From Dryococelus australis (taxonomy: Eukaryota > Arthropoda > Insecta > Phasmatodea > Phasmatidae): a stretch of 64,000 nt of DNA. How positions within the stretch are numbered: position 1 is the first letter of the stretch; each line of letters starts with the position of its first letter. The notes under the pieces were generated by a model. It did not search any database and was not told where the DNA came from. It saw nothing but the letters and a program-made list of their open reading frames with translations. Shown in pieces: positions 12,351 through 24,950 of the stretch. The position numbers and the translations under genes were made by a program. The DNA lies in NCBI GenBank assembly GCA_029891345.1, contig CM056999.1, positions 31,988,418-32,052,417 on the forward strand, in the 5' to 3' direction.

Positions 12351-13322
12351 AAAACAAACCAGATTCATAAAATATTTTTCTAACATATATAGGTTCCAAT
12401 TTAACCTATAATCGATTCTAATCTTTAGGAGATAAATATTTTTCATGAATATTTATTTCACCTACTTGGTGGTTTTTAATGTTTTAACTTCAGTTTGTTA
12501 GCGATGGTATTTAGGTGGACCCCCTATTCCTGTGATGCTTGCCGCTGAGTTTTACTACTAGAAACAACTGCATTTCTTGACGCTTCTCCAGCAACTCCCG
12601 GACAATATAGACCGCGCAACGCATTGCATTGTCCTACTGGAAGATCCCATATGGACATGATATTGAAGGATGAATAGATAGATAGATTGTTAGAGAGTGC
12701 CTTTCAGAGGTAGAGTGGACCAAAAAAATGGCAACAGAATATTCCTCAGGCCATAACTCCGTCGCTATTAGCTTGAGTTCTTCCTACAGTGGCTGCATTC
12801 TCTTTGATCTCGGAGTTCTCTCGCCTGACACGCCAGCTTCGCGTCGGTCAGTTTAATGAAGAAGGAAACGGGAGTGCTAGTAGAAGTGAAGGAAATTTTT
12901 TTGTCAATGAGAAGAGGTCCAATTGTAGTGCTCCCGCGCGAACTACAGACCTGTCTGCCTGTGTATTTATTGTCGTTAGCATCGGTGCAGTGATCATCCG
13001 TCTGCTTGGATGTCCCGTACGCAACAAGGATCCGCTGTAATATCGTTTCAGGGTACTCCCTAGTAAACTATTTCTTTAAACTCCGTGTTTACCCGTATAG
13101 GGCGCCTTCCCCGTGCAGTTTCCTTAAAAAGAGGGGGGGGGGGAGGAGTACAAAGAGCAATCTGTAGTTTAATCCATTTGCATTCATCGCGTGTAATAAT
13201 GCAGTGTTACAGATATAATTTGCAACATATACAGTTACCCGGGAGTGCATAGTGCAGCCACGAGAGAGCTTGTCGCAATGCTTACTTCTGGCCACTCATG
13301 ACCTTCAGGCATTTAACACTTT
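12351..13322. other. Intergenic with short mobile-element-like scraps
   Basis: The phrase attgtcctactggaagatccc near 12,628-12,650 echoes cgtcctactggaaaaagcc near 8,150-8,170, so a scrap of the same mariner-type family may be present. There is a poly-G run at 13,131-13,142. No coding call. Confidence 0.3.
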
Positions 13323-13562
13323 TATAGGCCGTTTCGATAAAGTGAGCACTCTTGAGGCATTAGCTACTTTTTCCTTTAAGCAATTTTGCATCCTATAACT
13401 ACCTGTTTAAATAGATACTGCTATGTAAATATCAAACACTGTGTAGACATTCCACCGCACTCGGAAGTTAATGTTTAAGGCTAAAATAAAATATATTTAT
13501 TGGCTATTATTTCAAAAGAGAGGGCTGTCAAAAGTACTCGATTTACCGTGACTAGCCCATAT
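13323..13562. mobile_element. MITE-A copy, short form
   Basis: The left end reads tataggccgtttcgataaag then tgagcactcttga. The right end reads gggctgtcaaaagtactcg then atttaccgtgactagccca. These are inverted versions of one terminal repeat shared with 57,396-57,817 and 60,250-60,659. It is about 240 bp and carries no coding potential. Confidence 0.6.
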
Positions 13563-13589
13563 TAGGGATTCCCCTTAAGGAACACACTG

Positions 13590-13835
13590 GTTCGTTTGGA
13601 CGGCAATGTGGTAGATTGAGGCGTGTCGGTAGGTCCTCGTACACCTTCACGGCTTGTGTTCAAATCTCGCTTCGGCGGCAGTTGATGCTCCGTAGATTCC
13701 ACCCAGCTAATTTTACAGTGGTGTCATTTGTCCAATCACAGTACGCTGCAACTACAACAGTTCACGAACTGCGCTGTTTCATACGTACTGCTGGCTTCGG
13801 CCGAAAAGCCAAATATCATAATTTTTTAAATCTGA
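13590..13835 (+). mobile_element. tRNA-derived SINE
   Basis: A box-A-like tggtagattgagg lies at 13,609-13,621. A box-B-like gtgttcaaatctcg lies at 13,656-13,669, at normal spacing for an RNA polymerase III internal promoter. There is no clean cloverleaf and the body continues past the tRNA-like head, so this is a SINE and not a tRNA gene. Confidence 0.5.
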
Positions 13836-15299
13836 TAAACTGCGCGACTTATTTATGACAGCAATGGTTAGTACATTTGTCGAGTGTCTGCACCCTGCCT
13901 ACACATCAACCAAGCCTCCTCGTGATACGTGCCTTGTTCCGTTGGCAACAGACTGCTTATAATGATGCAGCTCGACCGTTTACATCATAGCTCCACGAAG
14001 ATTCCTTTCGCGTAAGTTTTCAGAACTGGAGTCCCACTGCAGAAAACACAGCTCTGTCAAGTCGCTGTCAAAGTTTCTTTCCTTGACTTGCTTAACAAAA
14101 CTACCCAGGACTACTTAAAGAGAGACCGTTTGTGTTCTGGTTTTAATGGGAAAATTCTTATGTAAATTAATTTGAAAATATCACTTAGGATTAATTTTTC
14201 CCGTCATGTCCGAATTATTTGATTAGCCTACATAATCTCGGTACTAATCAAAATAATTTGTAGTTGAGTTGACTTTATTGTATTGCAGTATGTTATTTTT
14301 CCACACTGTTATTTTAGTATAAAGGCATTTTATTTTAGAAGTACTGACAAGATGGCAGGCTCGTTGAAGTTAAAATCACAGTTCGCTGTTTTTCAACCGT
14401 ATTGTTAAATAGGTTCATAACGATTGGGCTGATACTGATGAAAATGGCTAAATTCGATAAATATACAAAGTTGATAAATAATTTTGAACAAGTATCAGTA
14501 CTTCTATATTAAGTTACAGACAGAAGGAGTGGAACACTTTTGTGAAGCAGAGATACATTTTCGGTTTGAAGAATTTGTGTTCCGTAAAAGTTTGCCATTC
14601 GCCCTTAATTAACTTTTCAAATTATCCGCCCTATTGTACGTTGTTTCCCTCCTGAAACGAATCTAGATCTCGTCTCTTCTCCTTTGTTATAACGCTTGAA
14701 TAGTATGCTTCAAAATATATCTTTCTCGATGCACTTAGAAAATTATCATTCTTACTCATACTTGCCCAATGTTGTGTTCAGTTCGATAGCAAATAACGAG
14801 CTGTACTCATTGAAGCGAGTTACTGGATATACGCGCGCAGAATGTCTAAGTGAATTTCTTTTAGTTACTTTATCACATTATTGAAATAACAAAAAAGAGA
14901 ATCTTTGAAAAGAAAATTGTTCTTGTTTTTATATGTGAGTTTGTATATATTGGTTTCATTTTAAAATCTGCCCTCGAGACGACGATGTTAAGAACCCCCA
15001 CAGATATCACCTTTCCACTTTTAAATCAGTGGCGCAATATTTGCACGAATCTTAGCACACATTTTAGATTTCCGAAGTCGTATTCGCTTTGAGCTTCACT
15101 TATTCACTAATTTATAGCTGTTTTCTTAGTATTTATAGTTAATTGCTTGTTGTATTTATACCCAGAGAAAGTAAGGAAACTTTGAAAAAATATTTTAAGT
15201 ATAGGACTGAGGTTATCTACTACGTACAATATTTATTTTTTTAAGAGAAAATGTTAAACGCGAGGAATGTAATTTCTGTAAAGGTGGTGTTATTGGACG
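13836..15299. other. Intergenic, nothing recognised
   Basis: AT-rich with only short chance frames. No repeat or family match found. Confidence 0.45.
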
Positions 15300-16325
15300 A
15301 AACGAGCCAAAGTTACAAAAGGTGCAAGACGACACAAGATGGTCTGTTCCTGGGTATTCAAGAAGACTGTTCGACTGTAGGGAACTAGCAAATGTTATAG
15401 AAGATCTCTTGTCACGAGGTGATTGGAATTCCACAACACGAGTGCGATGAATGACTCCTACGGGTGAGACACATCGCGATGTGTAGGTACGTGTCGATGC
15501 AAACCCCCACATGGGTACGCGAGAACTTTCCACGTTCGTAAAAATAAGTAAAACAAGTGTGTTACGGATGTTGCGCTAATTGAAATTCCGCCCATATCAC
15601 GTGGCTCTTCATCGGGCATTACATGAAGGTGATTTCCAGCAGCGAGTTCAGTTGTGTAGGTTTGTTCATATGCATGTAAGGGGTGACAAAAATGGTTTGA
15701 AGAACATACTATTTACAGATGAAGCGGCCTTCACAAAACATGGGCACGTAAACTTACGAAATATGCACAACTGGGCGACGGAGAATCAGCGTTGGGTCAG
15801 GCACGTGGAGCACCAACGACAGTGGAAAGTGAACGTGTGATATGGAATCGTTGGGAGACTATGTCATATGGCCATACTTCATTCAAGGGATAATGACCAG
15901 CTGTACGTGCATCCATTTTCTCAGAGAGACCGTACCGGCACTTCTCGAAGACATACCGCTCGACATACGCCGTGATATGTGGTTTCAACCTGATGTTTGT
16001 CCTGCACATTTTGCTTAGGCGGCGAGGCAAGTGTTAAAAGAAACGTTTCCAAACCGGTGGTTAGGCCGTGGTAATATTGTAAGATGGCCAGTTCGCTCCC
16101 CGGACCTCACACCTATTGATTTTTCCTCTGGGGAACACTGAAAGATAGGGTGTACAATACTGATCCTACGACGCCAGAAGACATGTAGGAATACACTGTG
16201 GTAGCTTGCTGAGGCATTACAACAGAATTACTTCAGGCCGCTTGTCGCTCGCTACATGTGCGTTTACAGACATGTGTTGCTGCTAATGGTAAACACATTG
16301 ACCACACGCTGTGATAAGACCTAAT
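15300..16325 (+). pseudogene. Decayed mariner-type (DDD) transposase
   Basis: A helix-turn-helix remnant reads NPHMGTRELS...KTSVLRML near 15,505-15,570. The clearest open part (15,580-15,839) has RPYHVALHRALHEGDFQQR, then ILFTDEAAFTKHGHVNLRNM with the first catalytic Asp, then VEHQRQWKVNV followed by a TGA where the family has a Trp (KVNVW). After a one-base shift near 15,855 the frame goes on: VIWPYF, LLEDIPLDIRRDMWFQPDVC with the second Asp, a TAG after PAHFA, LKETFPNRWLGRG, and RSPDLTPIDF with the third Asp. The three Asp residues are therefore still visible, but stops and shifts make the copy inactive. It is the same broad family as 7,935-8,420, on the opposite strand. Confidence 0.8.
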
Positions 16326-17509
16326 GTCAAGTGTTTCCACTATAACTGTGCTCTTCTGTACTACGCATGTGGAATGCGAATGCGATTGCATTTCTCCTTA
16401 GGCTGGTTTGTTCTATTTTTGTCGCGACAACAAATCTCCTGAATTTAGTCGGTATCTGAATAAGTATTGTTACAATTTCTCTAGAAATTAAGTGGGCTAT
16501 TACAAGTTCGTTAAGGGATGGAGGTCTTAATCAAATAAAATAATTAATTATAATTTCCTTATTTTATTTACAATAACTACAGCAAAATTCTCTGAACTCA
16601 AAATCTCACAATAAATTGATATCACTTACTGTTCACAATTGACAAAAAATAATTAAGTTTATAATTTCGACAAATTAATCAATTAAATTAAATAATTAAA
16701 AATCAATCCGTATAGACAGTGTATCGACCTATTCAACTATTTTATAATTTATGCGTCCAAATTTGACAGTTCGAATATTTACAATAAAATCAGTATTATA
16801 CTTCTATTCAGTCCCACCTCAGTTTAGTCCACGTCCCGCCAGTCGCAATGTTCTAGAGTCCTCCAAGCGCCCTTACGCACAGTAAGCTTCACTCGTCGGT
16901 TTCACACCCTCTCGTACATTCAAGCCACGAACACCTCGCTCGTCGTCGTCCTGCAATCTCCTGTCGTCGTCCACACTTCTCTTTACTTGCGCACACTCGG
17001 CCAGGCGGCCTTCGTCAAAGACTGCCGGCCGCTGGATTGCGGCAGTATATATAGTGTCTTAGGCCACCACCTAGAATCTTCCCCAACTCGCGTGATGTGT
17101 CGGGGAGGGCTGAGTCGCCAACCAGTCTTACCAGAACATTCTTGCGTCGTCGCCAAACGAATCGGAAACTCTAGCAGGCGAGAGAAGGTTTGTGACGCCA
17201 GCAAGTCTCACCGCTGTCGGCATTCACGGAATTCCCAGGAATAGGAGAGGGTTCAGGAGGCCGCACACGCATCGTTCCATGGAGAGGGGAGGGCGGGGTG
17301 GTTCTCCAATTACACCGCGGGGCAGCTGAGTCGGTGCCAGTTGCAGAATGTAACAGTATTGATATCAGACTTGCACACACATTGCCCATCTTCGCTCTGC
17401 TGCGGTGCTCTTGTTTGTCCAATATCGAATTTTCGTGCTCATTGCCCCATTAAGGTAACCGCTCACAGCTACCTGGTATAAGGAATCTATCCCGACAGGC
17501 CGAGTCACC
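16326..17509. other. Intergenic, AT-rich then GC-rich
   Basis: 16,500-16,800 is very AT-rich. 16,840-17,360 is markedly more GC-rich, with a tatatata near 17,047 and short open frames on both strands (16,983-17,244). None looks like a known protein. The sharp change of composition suggests a separate inserted sequence next to the foldback element, or part of it. Confidence 0.35.
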
Positions 17510-19215
17510 TTCTCCATACACTCCTTCCCAGCAAGATAGGCTGACCTCAGTTCCAAACCTGACAGATAGGCATCTCTGCTGCACCCATCGGCCGCCATAT
17601 TAGTTGTAAAGTTGACCAACAGGAGTGCTGATATCTCCTGATGCCGTCATTGGCCGGTAAGTAGCGCAAAAGTTCTCACAATGTCTGCCAGAGAGAGGGC
17701 GAGTCGTCCGCCCTCCAAGAGCCAATCTTGGTAATGCTATTAAATATTATTATGAACTCTGAAATCGGCTGGAAGCTTAAGACAATTCTCTCCATCATAC
17801 ATGTAATGTTTTAGTACACTATAAAAAAAATTTCTCTTGGATGGCTTTGAAACAAGGAACCTAGCTGGAAAACTCAATGCCTTTAACCACTTGGCTATTG
17901 ACACAGTTTAAGGGACATAATCTTAAATGTCGTGTTTATAAAATGAAACACACAGACTAATTCGCGCATTCAAAACGAATATATACTATATATCATTATT
18001 GAACAATCGATTAGTTAAAGCATAATTACATAAAAAAGTTAGGGATTTAAGCATTATTTTGTATATAAAACTTTAAAATTGTCAAAAATACATGTATGAA
18101 GCGACATATTCACGAACTCGTATTTTAAAGGAGATTTAGTTTGGAGACTCACATCACAACATCCCAATATTAAAAATGTAATTTTTTATATATAAAAAAG
18201 TTGTCAATTAAAAATGCATTATTAGTTTTCTTTACAAAGCAAACATAACCGAGTGACATATTAAATATTCATATTTATTAGAAACAAGAATAAATCGACA
18301 GAAAAAATGATTTTGTAACTATAACTGTTGCCATCTAGAATTTTATTAAGCATAGAAACATATTGTTTTTATTTTTAATTAATTATGTAACCACTCCGAA
18401 CATCAAATACAACACATCGTTTACCTTTCAAAAGGTAATTTAAGACATAAACCATTTTAGCAAGATCAACTTTGAGTTAAGCCCTTTTATAAATTTAGGC
18501 ATAATTTCCGAAACAATAATGCTCTGGACATCGAGTTCATAACATAGACACTATACCCGACATACATCATAATGCTAATCTCATTTAATCCGTAAGGCCT
18601 TTCTGAAAAGGTCAATTTTGAGTTAAGCCCTTCTATAAGCATAGTTACTCATAATTTCCGAACCATTAAGATTATTGTCATCAAATTCATATCATAGACA
18701 CCGTACCCGACATACACCATAATGATAAACTCATTTAAGCCCTAACGCTTTTCTGGCAAGGTAAATAACAACAAAAACCTTTTTATATTCATAGTTACTC
18801 ATAATGATGCTATAGTGATTAATTTCATGACACACACATCAACCACAAAAACCAACAAGTCTACAAATTCAAATATCTAAAGCCCTTTTATAAGCATACT
18901 AACTCGTAATTTCTTATATATCAAAGCTACAAACATCAAATTTATAACATACACATCAACCCCATCGACAAACAAGACTACAATGACACACACACACCTA
19001 AAACCCTTTTATAAGCATAGTAACTCATAATTCCCAATGTCTACCAAAGCTATAGTCATTAAATTCGGTCTCTTATGACTGGTGAGCAGATTGCTACTGA
19101 ACTCTATTAGAATCCAGGATACTTACTATTTATTCAGTTTATTTGATTGTAATTTAAACAATGCACAATAAGCCAAGCCCATCAAGGTAAATAGATTAGT
19201 GTAATAAGCAATGGA
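17510..19215. repeat. Left inverted arm of the foldback element
   Basis: About 1.7 kb, paired with 22,660-24,950. It contains five tandem units (see 18,420-19,075). The arms have many substitutions and small indels, so this is not a recent insertion. Confidence 0.75.
18420..19075. repeat. Tandem array in left arm, 5 units
   Basis: The marker cccttttataa, or a variant, recurs near 18,484, 18,628, 18,779, 18,891 and 19,006. The steps are about 144, 151, 112 and 115 bases: longer units outside, shorter units inside. Confidence 0.75.
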
Positions 19216-19999
19216 TAACTACACAAAATAGAATTTACATATTTTTCGAGACTCATACCTTACATTTCGATACAAAATATGTAACAAGTAATCACACTTC
19301 ACGCACATTGCTCAGAGAAAAGCTTGGCTTGTGTAGAAAGTTCACACTTATGCAAAGGCTACACACACACAACCACAAACACTCGCGCACACACAAACAC
19401 ACATACATAATCAAATAATTCAACTACACATACCATTCAACTGAATAAAGAACTTTAGAAATATATCAAGATACCATATAGTTCAAATGAGCCAAAACAA
19501 TCGCAATCATATTATGAAACCATTTCAACTTAAAATTTTAACATATGAGCAACAGACTTAGTTATTTAAAACATTGTAAAGAGCTAAGCTAACATTGCCT
19601 TAAAATCTATTACCTTCTCCATCACATTGTGGAAGTCATTTCATTCGCCTTATACTCAACAACAGATATAACTACAAGATTTACAATAAAACACCTTCTT
19701 ATTATGCATATAATGTTAGTATATTCGAATAATTTGCACATGCAGAAACTCACAACTCAAAATTCACAACATCTGAGAGACATACTTCATTTTAAAAAAA
19801 GATACATCTTTGCACACCATATCTAGTGTCAAAGCGAATGCTACTGGATGTTAGTTAACATTTGAGAATTTACTGATGTTCTTCAATTATATAAATATTT
19901 AAACTATTCACAAATAAGTAGGGGGGAAAATCTCACCATAAATAATTAATTAACACATGTTTTCCTTTCTTTTCTTTATTTACTGAAAAGAAGTCACAT

Positions 20000-21600
20000 A
20001 TGTCTCTTCTAATTACCATTTTTATTGCCAGAGAACTCCATTTAAATATATATGGCAATATTAGCTTACAAGTATTTCATATGTATCATAACAGCCTCTA
20101 CAACCAGCAGAAAAAAATGTATATTTAATGATAACACCTCAATTACCTTTCACTCAGATTACACTTAAAATGTTTCACCCAATCAGTTAATAAAAGGAAG
20201 GAATGATAAAAACAATCGTATTCCATACACTTCTAATTTTATTTCGCACAATAGTAGAAATTAAATACGTAAATACACTCAATCATTTTCTCCACTCACC
20301 AAAACATTCGTGTAAACAATCAAAACATAAACATTTCAACCTTAAACCCATTTCATAACATTTACATTACATACAAATATATACAGTTTCCATAAAAAAC
20401 AAACATTTCTGCATTACATCGTGTTTACATCTAACTATATTTTTGTCTAAAATATATTTCCTGCTAAATATCCATGCACACATCATACACCTATTTACTG
20501 TTTTTTTAATGGATTTTTTAAACAATTGCTCGCTATGTGATGGTGCATATTATTACAGAATGTTAATAAGTTCAGACAAAATCGGCACTTATTTCCAGAA
20601 ATCATAGAATTATCCAAAGCAACATTTCTATCGCAAGTTAACAATTATTTTTTAAGTTGGGTATGATCACTAAACACCCAATGATATTTACTACATGATT
20701 ATTTATTTCTACATATGTTTCCTAAACAATTATTTTTGTTTTGATGTCTTCTCAAATTGCGATCTGAAGTAAATTCCTCGTCACGAGTTTTACACTGGAA
20801 ATGAGCTTGTGTACTCTCTTCCGAACTAGTTGACAATTATATAATCAATTCACTTGATTGCAAGGAAAATTCACATTCATTCTCATGCTTCTTTAATACA
20901 TTCTCTTTCTTAAACAATCAAAAACATTTTCCTCATTGGTATACTTTCAAAGAAGAATTCTTGGAACTGGCTCTCTTTTTATGATGATAAACATAACGAT
21001 ATACAGATAATGTTTCTCCACACAAACGACATATGTGGTGTATTCCCATCGATTTATTACCTTTATAAACTACTATGTGCCATGCTAATGCATATTGTCT
21101 TGTAAATATATATTCACAGATTGTACATCAATACCTAACACACTCAGGATTCATTACACAATTACTTCTTTCGTGGTGCCGCCTACTGCAAATATGCTTA
21201 AAAATTTTATAGCAGTACTGTCAGTCTAATCCAAGGGATATTTCACCCATTCCAAAAGTAAATCCACAACAGCTCATAACATGTAGATCTATTTTATTAC
21301 TACTACCAAACAAAGATTGACATTTTAAACATCTCTGTAGACGGAGAGTAGGTTTGATAGGGCAGTAGCATTCATGAGAACATACTTTTCCCTCATCGAA
21401 ACACTCCTTAGCACAATAGCAATCTCACAGACCTCGATGATAAGAGCCGTTGAAGTTTCTTCACTGACAATAACAGCACTTATGCCTCATATTTAAAGCT
21501 TGATGCGAGGTTCCTTCTGAATAATGCAGAGCCGATGTGTTCACCTCTATCATCCAAAACAGACCTAGCAAAATACCTTAAGACAATGAGCTTTTGTACC
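20000..21600 (-). pseudogene. Decayed multi-zinc-finger protein inside the foldback element
   Basis: One minus-strand frame runs from about 21,600 to about 20,500 with only scattered stops and is dense in Cys and His. It contains MRHKCCYC near 21,490, CYCAKECFDEGKVCSHECYC near 21,430-21,370, RCLKCQSLFGSSNKIDLHV, CTICEYIFTRQYALAWH at about 21,128-21,078, ICRLCGETLSVYRYVYHH at about 21,034-20,981, ENVLKKHENEC, FTSDRNLRRHQNKNNC and CRFCLNLLTFCNNMHHH near 20,590-20,535. After a frameshift it continues with CMMCAWIFSRKY near 20,490, and scraps such as CFYHSFLLLTDWVKH (near 20,200) and GCRGCYDTYEILVS (near 20,090). Spacing is C-x2-C-x10-12-H, i.e. C2H2/C2HC fingers. The first six in-frame stops are all TGA; later ones are TAA. 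No transposase motif is seen. It could be the element's own DNA-binding gene or a captured host gene. Confidence 0.6.
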
Positions 21601-22659
21601 TTTCATAAATTTGGTAATATACGAGGGAAAAAAGCAACCAATCATTAGAGATCCAATCTACTGGTGATGCATAGAATGAAACAATGACAAACCCAGTTTA
21701 TCAATCAAAATGCAAATACTATTCATAGCTCATTCGATCTTCAACCACCAAAATGTAAACATCTCACCACAATCCTTTAATATTACTCTAAACCCAATAT
21801 AACTTTATACTTGCTCATGAAGTAACTATCATACAGAGAGACAAAATCATATATGAAAATCGTCTCTTTAAAGTTAGTAAATATATTTTAACTGTTCGTC
21901 TTAAATAATTGTGAACCAGAAATTCTTATGTAGGGAATATGGTTTAAATGTTATCACCCCTTCAAACGAATGTTAACATAGAGGCGTGTGTCTAAGTTAC
22001 ATGCTTAAATATATAATACATGATAGGTATACTTAATTCTTTTTTCAAATTTACATGGAAACATACACAAACAGAATGACATAAACACCTATTCACATTA
22101 ACTGTTTAAACATTTTTTGATGTTTATATTGTGCGAGAAACGAATTTCGCAATCATACATTAACTTCACCCCTAACTGTTTGCATTAGTTAAGTATGCTT
22201 CCTAATTAAGAAAATATTGATTCAACTTTCCCTATCATGTTTGTGGAATCAGCGAACAAACCATTAAACTCCTACCAAAATCAATTAATATTAGTCAATT
22301 TATCATATCAATTTACATTCATTTATAACTTTACTATACACTCATCTAAACAAAGCCAAGGTTAGAGAATGAAAGAGAATTATCTCTCTTATACCACATG
22401 ATATTTCCCCGAGTGTCAAAATATAACAAAAACCTAGATGTCAAATGTTTCCCAAACTATTGCAAGGGAATATAATTAAATATTTGCTTTAAATGCAACA
22501 TATGTATCTACTTTATACGCAACATACATACATATTGTTAAATTATTAACCCGAGGATACATGAAATATTTATAGTTTCCTTTAAATATTCCAACTCATC
22601 CCTCCTAGCAAACAATTTAACTGCATATCGCAAGAAGTTATCCCAAATAGCAAACAATA

Positions 22660-24950
22660 TACCCATTGCTTATTACACTAATCTATTTAGCTTGATGGGT
22701 TTTGCTCATTGTTCACTGTTTAAATTACAAACTAATAAACTGAATAAAATATAAGTATCTTGAATGGGAATCGAGTTCAGTAACAATCTGCTCACCAGAT
22801 ATTAGAGCCAGAGTTTAATTACTATAGCTTCAGTCGATGGGGAATTATGAGTTACTATCCTTATAAAAGGATTTTAGGTGTGTTTGTGCTTGTAGTTTTG
22901 TTTGTCGATGGGGTTGATGTGTATGTTATGAATCTGATGGTTGTAGGTTTGTAGATGGGAAATTGAGTTATTATGCTTATAAAAGGGCTTTAGGTGTCTT
23001 TGACCTTGTATGATTCTTTGTTGTTGAGGTTGATGACTATGTTATGAATTTAATGTATATAGCTTTGGTAGATGAGAAATTATGAGTTACTATGTATACT
23101 TATAAAAGGGCTTTTTGTGTGTTTGACCTTGTAGTCATGTTTGTTGTGCTTGATGTGTATGTTGTGAATTTGATGTTTGTTGCATTTGTATATAACAAAT
23201 TATGAGTTAGTATAATTATAAAAGGGTTTTATGTGTGTTTGTTTGCTCTTGGGGTTGATGTGTGTGTTATGAATTCTATCAGTATAGAATCAATTGTTTG
23301 TAAATTTGATTAACTATGCTTGTAAAAGGGCTTTAGGTGTGTTTGACCATGTACTCTTGTTTTTGTTGGGCTGATGTGTGTGTTATGAATTTGATCACTA
23401 TAGCATCAATGGTACAGAAATTATGGGTAACTGTGCTTATAAAAGAGTTTTAGGTTTGTTTGACCTTGTCAGAAAGGCCTTAGGGCTTAAATGACCATAG
23501 CATTATGGTGTAGGTTGGGTATGGTGTCGATGTTATGAATTTAATGACCATAACATTAATGGTTCGGAAATTATGAGTAATCATGCTTATAAAAGGGTTT
23601 AAATGCATAATTGACATTGTCAGAAATGTCTTAGGACTTAAAAAAAACTTAGCTTCTTGATGGATGTCGGGTACGATGCCGATGTTATGAATTTTTTTAC
23701 AATATCTTTAATGGTTCGGAAATTATGACTATATTTTATAAAAGGACTTATCTCAAAATTTACCTTGTCAGAAAGGCCTTAGGGCTTAAATGAGCTTAGC
23801 ATTATGTTGTATGTTGGCTATGGTGTCTATGTTATGAATTTGATGATGATTACATTAATGGTTCGGAAATTATGAATAACTATGCTTATAAATGTCTTAA
23901 CTCAAAATTGACTGTCAGAAATACCTTAGGGCTTAAATGCGCTTAGCATTATGGCGTATGTCGTGTATTGTGGCTATTTTATGATTTTAATGCCCATAGC
24001 AGTAATGTTTCGGAAATTATGCATATATTTATAAAAGGGCTTAACTCGAAATTGATATTGCTAGAAATGTTTAGGACTTGAATGACCTGTTGAAAGGTGA
24101 ACGATGTGTTGTATTTGATGTTCGGAGTGGTTACATAAATCACTTCTATGCTTACTAAAATTCAAGATAGCTACAGTTATTATAGTTAAAAATATATCGG
24201 CAGAAAAAATTATTATTTAAGTGTCCAATAAATACGAATATGTTTGTATGTCACTCGGTTACATTTTTTAATTGAAAACTTTTTTGTTTTAAAAAATTAC
24301 AATTAGAATATTTGGCTGTTGTGAGTCTCTAAACTAAATCTCCTTTGAAATACGAGTTCGTGAATATATTGCTTCATACATGTATTTTTGACAAATTTAA
24401 AGTTTTATATACCAAATAATACTTAAATTCCTAACTTTTTAATATAATTATGCTTTAATCGATTGTTCAATCATGATGTATAGTATATATTCGTTTTGAT
24501 AGGGCGAGTTAGTCTGCGTGTTTCATTTTATAAATACAACATTTAAAATTATTTTGTTTCAACTGTCACAATAGCCAAGTAAAGGTGTCGGGTTTCCAGT
24601 AGGGTACCCCGTTTCAAAGCCATCAAACAGTACATGTTTTATAGTGTACTAATACACTACGTATATGGTGGAGAGAATTGTCTTAAGCTTTAGCCGATTT
24701 CAGAGTTCATAATAACATTTAATAGCATTGCCAATATTTGCTCTTGGAGTGCGAGAGACTCGTTCGCTCTCTGACTGGCATTGCGAGAAATTTTGCAGTA
24801 TCTACCAGCCGATGATGGCACCAAGACAACAAAGCTCCTGATGGTCAACTCTACAACTAATATGGCGGTCGATTGCTGGCAGTGCTGCCTATCTGTCAGG
24901 TTTGGAACTGAAGACAGCCTGTCTCGCTAGGAAGGTGTGTATGGTGGAGC
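22660..24950. repeat. Right inverted arm of the foldback element
   Basis: About 2.3 kb, inverse of 17,510-19,215. The extra length comes mainly from more tandem units. The outer 400 bases (24,500-24,930) match the left arm well, including catcaaaca/ggtgtcgggtttcc-type flanks and the ctgtcaggtttggaactga stretch near 24,895. Confidence 0.75.
22800..24080. repeat. Tandem array in right arm, 10 units
   Basis: The marker ttataaaaggg, or a variant, recurs near 22,861, 22,977, 23,100, 23,217, 23,320, 23,437, 23,587, 23,736, 23,886 and 24,029. The inner six are about 103-123 bases apart and the outer four about 143-150. This mirrors the left arm, but with twice the copy number. Confidence 0.75.

Larger units (their letters stand above)
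17510..24950. mobile_element. Foldback/Galileo-like element with very long inverted arms
   Basis: 17,510-19,215 and 22,660-24,950 are reverse complements of each other. The outer match is cagttccaaacctgacagat at 17,549 against its inverse near 24,890. The inner match is the cattgctta/ttagtg stretch near 19,192-19,210 against 22,668-22,685. The arms enclose a 3.4 kb single-copy centre holding a decayed Cys/His-rich frame. Long inverted repeats with internal tandem arrays are the hallmark of Foldback and Galileo (P-superfamily) elements. I see no recognisable transposase or THAP domain, so the superfamily is undecided. Exact ends and target duplication could not be fixed by eye. Confidence 0.75.

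Noticed and set aside
15213-15533. 106-codon minus-strand frame
   Set aside because: Antisense to the N-terminal part of the mariner-type relic.
17365-17619. 84-codon minus-strand frame at the left tip of the foldback element
   Set aside because: The corresponding sequence in the right arm is frameshifted with no sign of codon-level conservation, so it is probably not coding.
20880-21600. Alternative genetic code or mitochondrial insertion, because stops are all TGA
   Set aside because: TAA stops appear further on in the same frame, the content is zinc fingers and not mitochondrial proteins, and CGA or TGG decay explains TGA.
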